This document shows, in pieces, positions 1-7,112 of a DNA stretch of 64,000 nt; the first letter of the stretch is position 1, and every line of letters starts with the position of its first letter. The position numbers and the translations under genes were made by a program. The notes under the pieces were generated by a model. It made no database searches. It was not told the DNA's origin and worked only from the letters and a program-made list of their open reading frames with translations. This DNA comes from JBBQWR01 sp038210495 (GTDB lineage Bacteria > Planctomycetota > Planctomycetia > Pirellulales > DATAWG01). The stretch spans positions 1 through 64,000 of the forward strand of contig JBBQWR010000007.1 of the NCBI GenBank assembly GCA_038210495.1, read 5' to 3'.

Positions 1-1
1 G

Positions 2-619
2 TACGACAACAAGTTCGTGGTCAAGGGAGACGGCGTGACCACGGGCAAGCACGAACTGGAGCTGCGCAAGAAAGGCGCCGGGCCGCTGTACTATAACGCC
101 TATCTGACCTACTTCACGCTCGAAGACCACATCACCCGGGCCGGCCTGGAAGTGAAGGTCAACCGGCAGATCTACAAGCTCACGCGAGACGACAAGACGA
201 CCCAAGTCGCCGGCTCGCGGGGCCAGGTCATCGATCAGCGGGCCGAAAAGTATCGCCGCGCGGAGCTCAAGGACAACGACCTGCTCAAGAGCGGCGACTT
301 GGTCGAAGTGGAACTGGAGATCGACTCGAAGAACGACTACGAGTATCTGATCTTCGAGGACATGAAGGCCGCGGGATTCGAGGCGGTCGAAGTCCGCTCA
401 GGCTACGGCGGCAACGCCCTGGGGGCCTACATGGAGATGCACGACAACCGCACCAGCTTCTTCGTGAGAACGCTAGCCCGGGGCAAGCACAGCGTGGCCT
501 ATCGCCTGCGTGCGGAAATCCCCGGCCGCTACAGCGCCCTGCCGGCCAAAGGCTGGGCGATGTACGCCCCGGAATTGAAGGCCAACTCAGACGAGCTGAA
601 GCTGCGAATCGAGGATTGA
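2..619 (+). CDS. Alpha-2-macroglobulin family protein, C-terminal part (5' truncated by window edge)
   Basis: This is the last 205 residues of a bacterial alpha-2-macroglobulin. The reading frame is open from the first complete codon, so the true start lies upstream of the window. The visible part matches the terminal macroglobulin (MG10) domain: a YLIFED motif, then EVRSGYGGNALGAYME, FFVRTLARG, a YRLRAEIPG strand, and a MYAPELKANS end just before the stop. In the family this domain binds the thioester region of a large periplasmic anti-protease. The bait and thioester regions are not visible, so activity cannot be judged. It is distinct from the giant alpha-2-macroglobulin-like protein at 25249-33912, so the locus carries at least two family members. 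Family assignment is firm; partner genes are out of sight. Confidence 0.85.
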   Translation, partial: YDNKFVVKGDGVTTGKHELELRKKGAGPLYYNAYLTYFTLEDHITRAGLEVKVNRQIYKLTRDDKTTQVAGSRGQVIDQRAEKYRRAELKDNDLLKSGDLVEVELEIDSKNDYEYLIFEDMKAAGFEAVEVRSGYGGNALGAYMEMHDNRTSFFVRTLARGKHSVAYRLRAEIPGRYSALPAKGWAMYAPELKANSDELKLRIED

Positions 620-626
620 CGGAACG

Positions 627-645
627 TGGCGAGTGGCGAGTGAGG
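627..645. repeat. Heptamer repeat TGGCGAG (about 2.5 units)
   Basis: Two full TGGCGAG units (627-640) and a partial third lie directly after the stop of the alpha-2-macroglobulin gene. The same unit, or its variant TGGCGGG, recurs at 25009-25029 and, on the other strand, at 58989-59051. Confidence 0.6.
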
Positions 646-673
646 CTTCAGACTTGGACCACGCCTAAACGCC

Positions 674-761
<88 letters not shown>

Positions 762-777
762 GATCCAGCAAGCAGCC

Positions 778-1797
778 ATGCCCTCCTCCATCGCTTTAGT
801 CACCGGCGCCAGCGGCTTCCTCGGCCGCTATGTCGTCGAGCAGCTTCTTGCGCGCGGCGACCGCGTTCGAGCTTACTGCCGCGCCGATAACGCCGACATT
901 CGCTCGCTAGGCGCCGAAATCTTCCTCGGCGACATCACCAATGCCGAACAAACGATCGCGGCCTGCGCGGGTGTCGATACCGTCTATCATGTCGCGGGCG
1001 TGGCCGGTCTGTGGGGCTCCTGGGAACACTTTCATTCCATTAATACCGTCGGCACGCGCTCGGTCATCGACGGTTGCCGGCGGCATGGTGTGCGGCGGTT
1101 GGTCTACACGAGCACTCCCAGCGTGACGTTCGATGGCCGCGACCAGTGCGGCGTCGACGAATCGGCGCCGTACGCCCGGCGCTGGCTCTGTCATTATCCG
1201 CATTCCAAAGCACTCGCCGAGCAACTTGTGCTGGCGGCCAACGGCAATGGGCTGTTTACTTGCGCGCTGAGGCCGCACTTGATCTGGGGCCCGGGCGATC
1301 GGCATCTGGTTCCACGGTTGATCGAACGGCAGCGGGCCGGCCAACTGCGGCGCGTCGGGGATGGCCGCAATCTGATCGACATGGTGTATGTCGAAAATGC
1401 CGCCGCCGCCCATTTGCAAGCGGCCGATGCACTAGGGCCCGAGTCAGCCGCATGTGGCAAGGCCTATTTCATCAGCCAAGGGGAGCCGGTTAACTGTTGG
1501 CGGTGGATCGGCGAACTGTTGGCGCTGGCTGGCTTGGGTCCGGTGCGCGGCTCAATACCGACTTCGGTTGCCTGGTCGATCGGCGCCGGCGTGGAAACGG
1601 TTCACAAAACGCTAGGCCTTCAATCCGAGCCCCGGATGACACGGTTTCTCGCGGCGCAGTTAGGACGAACGCATTATTTCAATATCAGCCGAGCCCGGGC
1701 CGACTTTGGTTATCGCCCGCGCGTTTCGACTATCGACGGGATGAAACAGTTAGGCGCGTCGTTTTCGCAGCATCAGAAGCCAAGCGGGGCCGAGTGA
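778..1797 (+). CDS. NAD-dependent epimerase/dehydratase (extended SDR)
   Basis: A 339-residue extended short-chain dehydrogenase/reductase. The Rossmann dinucleotide motif TGASGFLG is at residues 8-15, a DVTN-like acidic strand end (GDITN) follows, and the YPHSK segment supplies the catalytic Tyr and Lys (YxxxK). The sequence resembles the 3-beta-hydroxysteroid dehydrogenase/sterol dehydrogenase or dihydroflavonol-reductase branch more than sugar-nucleotide epimerases; the substrate is unknown. An in-frame ATG at 724 lies inside the upstream inverted repeat and would add 18 residues before the nucleotide motif, so the ATG at 778 was chosen because it places the beta-strand normally. It is followed by ffh on the same strand with a gap of about 120 bases. 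It is probably a cytoplasmic enzyme. Confidence 0.85.
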   Translation: MPSSIALVTGASGFLGRYVVEQLLARGDRVRAYCRADNADIRSLGAEIFLGDITNAEQTIAACAGVDTVYHVAGVAGLWGSWEHFHSINTVGTRSVIDGCRRHGVRRLVYTSTPSVTFDGRDQCGVDESAPYARRWLCHYPHSKALAEQLVLAANGNGLFTCALRPHLIWGPGDRHLVPRLIERQRAGQLRRVGDGRNLIDMVYVENAAAAHLQAADALGPESAACGKAYFISQGEPVNCWRWIGELLALAGLGPVRGSIPTSVAWSIGAGVETVHKTLGLQSEPRMTRFLAAQLGRTHYFNISRARADFGYRPRVSTIDGMKQLGASFSQHQKPSGAE

Positions 1798-1880
1798 CCT
1801 CGATATTGCGAGCTTTGCCTAGCATTCCAAGCCGCGCTCTGGTCCGGTAAAATGCCGTGCAGCTTACAACCGAAACGATC

Positions 1881-1902
1881 GGTGGGCCTCGCCCACCCTA
1901 CA
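1881..1902. repeat. Short GTGGGC/GCCCAC hairpin
   Basis: GTGGGC-CTC-GCCCAC forms a short hairpin in the ffh leader just before the AGGGA ribosome-binding site. A similar GTGGGCACTGCCCGC segment is at 3660-3675, before rpsP. Confidence 0.4.
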
Positions 1903-1915
1903 GGGAAAGCAAGCG

Positions 1916-3421
1916 ATGTTCGAATCGATTCAGAATGGTTTGACCGGCGCCCTACGCACGCTGAGCGGCAAGGGCCGGCTGACCGAAGCCAATATGCGCG
2001 AGGGGCTGAAGCTGGTCGAGAACGCCCTGCTCGAAGCGGACGTCAGCTACCAGGTGGCCAAGGATTTCGTCGAAGCGGTTTCCGTGAAGGCGGTCGGCGA
2101 GACCGTGCTCAAATCGCTCAATCCCGGGCAGCAAGTTGTCGGCTTCGTCCATAGCGAACTGATCGACTTGATGGGGCCGGTGGACCATTCGCTGCATCTG
2201 AAGCCGGGCACGACCGTGCTCATGCTGTGCGGTTTGCAAGGCTCGGGCAAGACGACCACGTGCGGCAAGCTGGGGCGAATGATCAAGGAGCGCGCCGGCA
2301 AACCGATGCTCGTGGCGGCTGACCTCCAGCGCCCCGCGGCGATTCACCAGTTGCACGTGCTGGGGGAGCAGCTTGGAATTCCGGTGTATTCGGAGCCGGG
2401 CGCCACCAATCCGGTCGTGGTTTGTCAAAACGCGGTGAAGAAAGCCCGGGCCGAGGGGATCAGCGTCGTCATTCTCGACACGGCCGGCCGGCTGCACATC
2501 GATCAGGAATTGATGGAGCAACTCGAGCGGATCGACAAGCAGGTCAGTCCCGAGCAAGTGTATCTGGTCGTCGACGGCATGACCGGCCAGGACGCGGTCA
2601 ACAGCGCGAAAGCGTTCAACGAATCGATCACGCTCGACGGCGTCATCATGACGAAGCTCGATGGTGACTCGCGCGGCGGCGCGGCGCTGTCGGTCAAAGC
2701 AGTGACCGGCGTGCCGATCAAGTTCATCGGCACGGGCGAGCATCTCGATGCCTTGGAAGAATTCCATCCCGATCGCATGGCAGGGCGAATTCTCGGAATG
2801 GGCGACGTGCTCACGCTGGTCGAAAAGGCCCAGACGACGCTCGACCAGGATGAGATGGCGGCCCAGGAGGCCCGGCTCAAGAAGGGCGAATTTACGCTCG
2901 ACGATTTCCGCAACATGATGCGCCAAGCTCGTCGAATGGGGCCGCTCGGCAAGTTGATGGGCATGCTTCCCGGCATGGGCGCCATGAAGGATATGCTCGG
3001 AGACGCCGATCTCGAAGGGGACATGAACCGGCTGTTTGGGATCATCGATTCGATGACCGCCGACGAGCGCCGCAATCCCAGCCGCGTAGTCGATCAGAGC
3101 CGCAGGCGGCGGATCGCGGCCGGCGCCGGTGTCGAGCCCCACGAGGTGAATGACCTGGTCAAGCAATTCGACGGCATGGCGGCGATGATGAAGAGTTTTG
3201 CCGGAATGGGAATGCGCGATCGGATGAAGGCCATGCAGAGCTTGCAGGGGGGCATGGCGAATCCCGGCGCCATGCTGACCAAGGCCAAGCAGGGAACCGG
3301 CAAGCGACTGACGCCCGACGAAAAGCGGAAGCTGAAGAAGCAACGCGAGAAGGACCTCAAGCGGCGAAAGTTCGAGATTAAGCAGAAGAACGAATCCCCC
3401 GACCGCCGGAATCCGGGCTAG
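1916..3421 (+). CDS. ffh: Signal recognition particle protein Ffh (SRP54)
   Basis: Ffh is the GTPase of the signal recognition particle; it binds 4.5S RNA and signal sequences and docks to FtsY for co-translational membrane targeting. The 501 residues show the helical N domain (about 1-95) and the G domain, with the P-loop GLQGSGKTTT at about 106-115, DLQRPAA, DTAGRL and TKLDGDSRGG. The Met-rich M domain follows from about residue 315, with the SRP RNA-binding RRRRIAAGAG segment. The C-terminal tail is Lys/Arg-rich. The ATG at 1916 is preceded by AGGGA at a suitable distance. It heads the run to rpsP-trmD-rplS, a common arrangement in many bacteria (ffh-rpsP-rimM-trmD-rplS), although rimM is absent here. 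Length is slightly above the usual 450-460 residues because of the tail. Confidence 0.98.
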   Translation: MFESIQNGLTGALRTLSGKGRLTEANMREGLKLVENALLEADVSYQVAKDFVEAVSVKAVGETVLKSLNPGQQVVGFVHSELIDLMGPVDHSLHLKPGTTVLMLCGLQGSGKTTTCGKLGRMIKERAGKPMLVAADLQRPAAIHQLHVLGEQLGIPVYSEPGATNPVVVCQNAVKKARAEGISVVILDTAGRLHIDQELMEQLERIDKQVSPEQVYLVVDGMTGQDAVNSAKAFNESITLDGVIMTKLDGDSRGGAALSVKAVTGVPIKFIGTGEHLDALEEFHPDRMAGRILGMGDVLTLVEKAQTTLDQDEMAAQEARLKKGEFTLDDFRNMMRQARRMGPLGKLMGMLPGMGAMKDMLGDADLEGDMNRLFGIIDSMTADERRNPSRVVDQSRRRRIAAGAGVEPHEVNDLVKQFDGMAAMMKSFAGMGMRDRMKAMQSLQGGMANPGAMLTKAKQGTGKRLTPDEKRKLKKQREKDLKRRKFEIKQKNESPDRRNPG

Positions 3422-3748
3422 GGCGAGCGAAGTCGAATGAACCGTCCGGTGTCGGCTGCCGCGGTCGACGTTAGAGCCGCGCACGAAGTAAGCGCGGTTG
3501 CACCGACTCGCTCGGCTGGCCCGTCACCCGCCATGTGCTTACTTCGTGCGCGGCTCTAGCGTCGCAAAAATTTCTCGATCGACCGCCGTTTTACCGGTCG
3601 CATTGCCGTGGCGAAATTTGTATAGTGTTAGTTTCGCCATTGGCGACAGCCATGAGTAGGGTGGGCACTGCCCGCATTTCTTGGCCGCTTCGGCGTGCAT
3701 TTTCGGTGGGCAATTCCCCCCTACATTGATTTTCAGGAGACGACGAGC
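3422..3748. other. Intergenic region ffh-rpsP
   Basis: These 327 bases hold the 87-bp inverted repeat at 3472-3558. There is also a smaller hairpin, GGCGAAA/TTTCGCC, around 3613-3641 with a TATAGT hexamer in its loop. The latter could be the -10 region or a leader structure for rpsP, but no good -35 hexamer is seen. I see no gene. Confidence 0.5.
3472..3558. repeat. Inverted repeat, 22-bp perfect arms (family A, copy 1)
   Basis: Perfect 22-bp arms at 3472-3493 and 3537-3558 contain GCGCACGAAGTAAGC and its reverse complement, separated by a 43-base loop. A second copy with nearly the same arms is at 60127-60201. The loop sequences differ, so the arms are the conserved part. No ORF or transposase is inside. 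Confidence 0.85.
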
Positions 3749-4252
3749 GTGGCAGTCAGAATTCGCATGAAACGGATGGGACGCAAGCACCGGTCGTTTT
3801 TCCGGATTTGCGCAACGGATTCTCGCGCGCCGCGAGATGGGCGCGTGCTAGAGGAGTTGGGCACCTACGATCCTTCGATCCCGGAAACCGACGCCCGAAC
3901 GACGCTCAATGGCGACCGGCTGAAGTATTGGCTTGGCGTGGGAGCGCTTCCGTCGGAAAAAGTCGCCATCTTGATCAAGAAATACGGTCCCGAAGGGACC
4001 CACTTGCAGCAGCTCGAATCGGCCCGGCAAAAGCTTTCCGCGCCCAAATCGATTCCCGATCCGGGGGCGCCGACGTTCGTGATGCAGCCGAAAAAGACCA
4101 AGGCCGAAGAAGTCACGGCAGCTGCCGCCGCGCAGGCAGCTGCGGCCAGCGAGCCGGCGCCAGCCGCCGAAGCAGCTCCCGCCGCCGAACCCGCTGCGGC
4201 CCCAGTCGAACTGGCCACAGCCCCTGCCGAAGAGCCGCCGGCCCCGAGCTAA
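3749..4252 (+). CDS. rpsP: 30S ribosomal protein S16, with Ala/Pro-rich extension
   Basis: S16 is a small-subunit ribosomal protein. The GTG start at 3749 follows AGGAGA at 3735-3740 and gives the canonical N-terminus VAVRIRMKRMGRKHRS. The conserved core (RICATDSRAPRDGR, LGTYDP, then LKYWLGVGALPSEKV) occupies about the first 85 residues, the normal S16 length. About 80 further residues form a tail rich in Ala, Pro and Glu from about residue 105, with no obvious fold. Such tails occur in S16 of some high-GC bacteria, but their function is unknown. It lies between ffh and trmD as expected. A start at 3695 was rejected because it has no ribosome-binding site and adds non-S16 sequence. Confidence 0.96.
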   Translation: MAVRIRMKRMGRKHRSFFRICATDSRAPRDGRVLEELGTYDPSIPETDARTTLNGDRLKYWLGVGALPSEKVAILIKKYGPEGTHLQQLESARQKLSAPKSIPDPGAPTFVMQPKKTKAEEVTAAAAAQAAAASEPAPAAEAAPAAEPAAAPVELATAPAEEPPAPS

Positions 4253-4263
4253 CGCAAGTTATG

Positions 4264-4352
4264 AGAACCCCTCTCCCCTGGGAGAAGGCAGGGTGAGGGC
4301 CGTGACGCTGTAACTTGGCTTGCCCTCACACCAACCCTCTCCCAAAGAGAGA
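4264..4352. repeat. Intergenic inverted repeat (CCCTCTCCC type)
   Basis: The rpsP-trmD gap carries CCCTCTCCCCTGGGAGAAGG...GGTGAGGGC and, further on, an imperfect reverse complement with GCCCTCACACCAACCCTCTCCC-like sequence. Together they can form a long imperfect stem. This type of CCCTCACCCCAACCCTCTCCC element is widespread in bacterial intergenic regions and may act as a processing or termination structure. Confidence 0.5.
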
Positions 4353-4391
4353 GGGAGCCGATAACAACGAAATATTTTGGACTCCAGGACG

Positions 4392-5189
4392 ATGCGCTTC
4401 GATGTCCTCACGTTGTTCCCCGGTATGTTCCCGGGCTACTTGGGGCAAAGCCTGCTGAAGCTGGCGATCGAGCGGGGCTTGGTGGATGTGCGACTGCACA
4501 ACATCCGCGACTGGGCCAAAGGACGACATAAAGTAATGGACGATCGTCCCTACGGGGGCGGACCCGGCATGATCCTTAAGGTCGAGCCGGTGGTCGAATG
4601 CGTCGAAGCGATTCGGGCGGAAAGTGGCGATGAGTCAACGGGTGGCGATGAGTCAACGGGTGGCGATGTCTCAACGGGTGGCGATGATTCACCAGGTGGC
4701 GGCGGCTCAATCGGCCCGGGCCATCTGATCGTGCTCACGCCTCAGGGGCGCCGGCTGACGCAGCCGATCGTCGAAGAGTTAGCCGGGCACAAGCGATTGG
4801 TTTTGCTCTGTGGTCGGTACGAGGGATTTGACGATCGGGTGCGGCAAATTCTCGAGCCCGATGAATTGTCGATCGGCGATTTTATTTTGGGAGGTGGCGA
4901 GGTCGCGGCGATGGTGGTCATCGACGCGGTGATTCGCCTCCTGCCGGGAGTGTTGGGAGACGAGCAAAGCGCGGCGTGCGATTCGTTTTCCGGCGTCGAT
5001 CGATTATTGGAACACGCGCAATATACACGCCCTCGCGAGTACCGCGGCCTGACCGTGCCCGAGGTGCTGCTGGGGGGCAACCACGAGGAGATCGCCCGCT
5101 GGCGACAAGAGCAGAGCGAGCAAAAAACAGCCGCTCGAAGAGCAAACGACGAATGTCTAGTCAATGACGAATGCTCAAATGACGAATGA
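4392..5189 (+). CDS. trmD: tRNA (guanine-N1-)-methyltransferase, with repeat insertion
   Basis: TrmD methylates G37 of tRNAs reading CNN codons, preventing +1 frameshifting. It uses S-adenosylmethionine in a trefoil-knot SPOUT fold. Visible motifs are the N-terminus MRFDVLTLFPGMF, the DDRPYGGGPGM loop, LTPQGRRL, LCGRYEGFDDR and SIGDFILGGGE in the knot, and the C-terminal LLGGNHEEIARWR. Two oddities stand out. Residues about 79-108 are a Gly/Asp/Ser/Thr insertion encoded by an 18-bp minisatellite. The last 14 or so residues (NDECLVNDEC...) are read from an ATGACGA-type repeat that also provides the stop region. The core is intact, so the enzyme should work. The gene lies between rpsP and rplS, its usual position. 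The ATG at 4392 was chosen over 4377 by homology. Confidence 0.96.
   Translation: MRFDVLTLFPGMFPGYLGQSLLKLAIERGLVDVRLHNIRDWAKGRHKVMDDRPYGGGPGMILKVEPVVECVEAIRAESGDESTGGDESTGGDVSTGGDDSPGGGGSIGPGHLIVLTPQGRRLTQPIVEELAGHKRLVLLCGRYEGFDDRVRQILEPDELSIGDFILGGGEVAAMVVIDAVIRLLPGVLGDEQSAACDSFSGVDRLLEHAQYTRPREYRGLTVPEVLLGGNHEEIARWRQEQSEQKTAARRANDECLVNDECSNDE
4626..4715 (+). repeat. 18-bp minisatellite inside trmD (5 units)
   Basis: Five consecutive 18-base units start with GGCGATGAGTCAACGGGT. Units 1 and 2 are identical, unit 3 differs at a few bases, and units 4-5 are more diverged. Being a multiple of three, they keep frame and encode GDESTG-like hexapeptides in a loop before the LTPQGRR strand. Confidence 0.9.
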
Positions 5190-5290
5190 CGAACACTCGC
5201 AACTTGAGGCCTTCGTCATTCGTGTTTCGCCTTTAGACATTGATTAGACCTTCGTTATTAGACATTACATATTTGACTTAGACATTGCGA
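5146..5290. repeat. ATGACGA-type repeat cluster with inverted parts (copy 1)
   Basis: The 3' end of trmD and the gap to rplS contain several GACGAATG / ATGACGA units, then the reverse-complement forms TTCGTCATTCGT and TAGACATTGATTAGAC. The same sequence words recur at 35074-35281. Confidence 0.75.
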
Positions 5291-5317
5291 ATACGAACGA
5301 ATTCAAGGAATCATGCC

Positions 5318-5722
5318 ATGAGTCAGCAAATTCTTGCTTTGGTCGAAAAGAGCAGTCTGAAGGCCGAGCCGCCGAGGTTCGAAATCGGCGATACGGTCGA
5401 CGTCCACACGCGGATTCTGGAAGGCGAAAAAGAGCGAATCCAAATCTTCTCGGGCGTCGTCATTGCCCGCAGCGGCTCCGGCACGCGAGAGATGTTCACG
5501 GTCCGCCGGATCGTGCAGAGCGAAGGGGTCGAGCGCAAGTTCCCGCTCCACTCGCCCAAGATCGCCAAGGTCGAGGTCAAGCGGTCGGGCGTCGTTCGGC
5601 GAGCGAAGCTGTATTTCCTCCGCGATCGCATCGGCAAGGCTGTCCGGTTGCGCGAACGCCGCGGCGAAAATGTCGTCGAAGGTTTGGCCAGCGTCCCCAA
5701 GTCCGGCAAAAAGTCGAAGTAG
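5318..5722 (+). CDS. rplS: 50S ribosomal protein L19
   Basis: L19 lies at the 30S-50S interface. The 134-residue product begins MSQQILALVEKSSLK and contains the family signature region (GDTVDVHTRILEGEKERIQ, FSGVVIARSGSG, FTVRRI, GVERKFPLHSP, VKRSGVVRRAKLYFLRDR). AAGGAA at 5305-5310 lies seven bases before the ATG at 5318, so the upstream start at 5285 was rejected. The Lys-rich C-terminus extends slightly past the usual end. Gene order trmD-rplS-yraN matches many genomes. Confidence 0.97.
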   Translation: MSQQILALVEKSSLKAEPPRFEIGDTVDVHTRILEGEKERIQIFSGVVIARSGSGTREMFTVRRIVQSEGVERKFPLHSPKIAKVEVKRSGVVRRAKLYFLRDRIGKAVRLRERRGENVVEGLASVPKSGKKSK

Positions 5723-5754
5723 CGGCGGCGGTCAACCCGCCTATTTCCTCCCCC

Positions 5755-6198
5755 ATGCGGCGTCGCTCCATGCGCCTGCTCGACAACCTACAGAGCGTCT
5801 GGCGCGACTGGTTCGGCCCGAAGACGCTCGGGCAGCAGGGCGAAGTCATCGCCGCCCGCTATCTGAAAAAGCTCGGCTATAAAATTATCGCCCGGGGCTC
5901 GCACGTCCATCGGGGCGAGATCGACGTCATCGTCGTCGACGTGCGGACTATCGTTTTTGTCGAGGTGAAAACGCGGCGGTCGCACGATCGCGGCCATCCC
6001 GCCGATGCTGTCGGCCGCGAAAAACAATATCGGCTAACTCGATTGGCCATGGTCTACCTGAAGCGAAACGGTCTACTCGAATGCCAAAGTCGCTTCGATG
6101 TCGTAGCCATCACCTGGCCGAAGACGCAACGCCGGCCGATAATCGAGCATTTCAAGAATGCATTCGAGCCCACGTCGCAGGGGCAGATGTTTTATTGA
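5755..6198 (+). CDS. YraN family protein (UPF0102, endonuclease-like fold)
   Basis: A 147-residue UPF0102/YraN protein. The LGQQGEVIAARYLKKLGYKI opening, the GEIDVIVVD strand and the VFVEVKTRR motif match the family and give the D...ExK pattern of PD-(D/E)XK nuclease folds. The biochemical role of YraN is not established. The gene commonly follows rplS (often with rnhB), as here, with a gap of only 32 bases from the L19 stop, so it is probably co-transcribed. Start choice is uncertain: the ATG at 5770 would remove five residues (MRRRS) and is equally plausible. Confidence 0.9.
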   Translation: MRRRSMRLLDNLQSVWRDWFGPKTLGQQGEVIAARYLKKLGYKIIARGSHVHRGEIDVIVVDVRTIVFVEVKTRRSHDRGHPADAVGREKQYRLTRLAMVYLKRNGLLECQSRFDVVAITWPKTQRRPIIEHFKNAFEPTSQGQMFY

Positions 6199-6267
6199 CG
6201 GACTTCGGCGGCCGCCGAAAAACGACGCGCAGGGCGTGAGAATCGCCCGAAGCACACGACCAAAACG

Positions 6268-6296
6268 TTGCTATTTACCGAAACAAGTCCTAGAAT
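6268..6296 (+). promoter_or_regulatory. Putative sigma-70 promoter before the hemerythrin-like gene
   Basis: TTGCTA at 6268-6273 and TAGAAT at 6291-6296 are separated by 17 bases. This is a good housekeeping promoter match about 125 bases before the ATG at 6422. Confidence 0.5.
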
Positions 6297-6421
6297 TTTG
6301 GAGTGATCCATTCTTAGCGCCAGCGGCAGCTTGCGCGATTGCGAGCCTTTTTTGTTCGCACAACGACTTCGGCGGCCTTCCGTCCCCAGGTTGTCGCCGC
6401 CGATTTTCCGGAGCCGGCGCC

Positions 6422-6940
6422 ATGCAAGCAATCCATCTCAGCACAGCCATTGATCGAGGCAGCGAAGTCCAACGAGGCGAGTTGACGATCAACGCCGCCT
6501 TTCTCCAAGAGATCAAAGAAGATAACCGCGAGTTGCGTGAATTGCTCGCCGATTGCCTCGCGGCTTGCGAGCCGGCCGGCTGGCGGCGAACGATCGACCC
6601 GATGAAGCTCACCCGGCTGCTCGGCAAGCTGCGGGATCAACTGGGTATGCATTTCGCGCTCGAGGAAGCCTATGGCTATTTCGACGACGCCGTGTCGGTC
6701 GCCCCCCAGATCAGCCAACGAGCGCTCGAGCTTCGCCAGCAGCATCGCCCTTTGTTCGTGGAAATGTGCCAACTGGTGGACGAGACCGAGCAATTGCGCT
6801 ACCACGAACCCACGAGCGTTCACTGGCAGGATATCGCCGAGAACTTCTTCAATTTCCACGAGCGCTTCCGCCAGCACGAGGCGGCCGAAGACCAACTGAT
6901 CATGCAAATGATCAACGAAGAAATCGGCTGCGGCGACTAA
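6422..6940 (+). CDS. Hemerythrin-like (HHE) domain protein
   Basis: A 172-residue all-helical protein. The spacing of His and Glu residues fits a hemerythrin-type four-helix bundle: MHFALEEAYGYF (HxxxE), ELRQQHRPLF (H), and FHERFRQHEAAEDQL (two His and a Glu). Such domains bind a di-iron centre and are used for oxygen, NO or redox sensing or for iron storage. The similarity is pattern-level, so function is inferred. The same frame is open from 6158, but that upstream stretch does not resemble protein, and a promoter candidate lies inside it, so the ATG at 6422 was chosen. No neighbour suggests a pathway. Cytoplasmic, no signal peptide. Confidence 0.65.
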   Translation: MQAIHLSTAIDRGSEVQRGELTINAAFLQEIKEDNRELRELLADCLAACEPAGWRRTIDPMKLTRLLGKLRDQLGMHFALEEAYGYFDDAVSVAPQISQRALELRQQHRPLFVEMCQLVDETEQLRYHEPTSVHWQDIAENFFNFHERFRQHEAAEDQLIMQMINEEIGCGD

Positions 6941-6948
6941 TGCCCCGT

Positions 6949-6977
6949 GGCGAGCGGGGAGCGTAAGCTCCCTGTCC
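6949..6977. repeat. Family B palindrome (GGAGCGTAAGCTCC), copy 1
   Basis: An imperfect palindrome, GGCGAGCGGGGAGCGTAAGC followed by TCCCTGTCC, sits nine bases after the hemerythrin-like stop. Variants occur at 15040-15068, 19804-19833, 40702-40730 and 58953-58980. Confidence 0.75.
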
Positions 6978-7064
6978 CCGACGCAATCTCCTTCTCACGC
7001 GCATTCGTGTTCGAAGGTTCGCCGCAATCGTTTTCCGCCCGACTTCGGCGTCCATTCCCCTTGC

Positions 7065-7101
7065 CCTGGGCTAGTTTGTTGTGCCCCTTCGGGGCATAAG
7101 C
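7065..7101. repeat. Family C hairpin (GCCCTGGGC / GCCCCTTCGGGGC)
   Basis: TTGCCCTGGGCTAGTTTGTT followed by GCCCCTTCGGGGC. The same order of words appears at 34117-34150. It lies between convergent genes and could act as a bidirectional terminator. Confidence 0.55.
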
Positions 7102-7112
7102 AATGGCGAAAC

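Noticed and set aside
1952..3484. A 510-codon minus-strand frame opposite ffh
   Set aside because: It is His/Leu/Arg-rich antisense translation of a well-supported gene.
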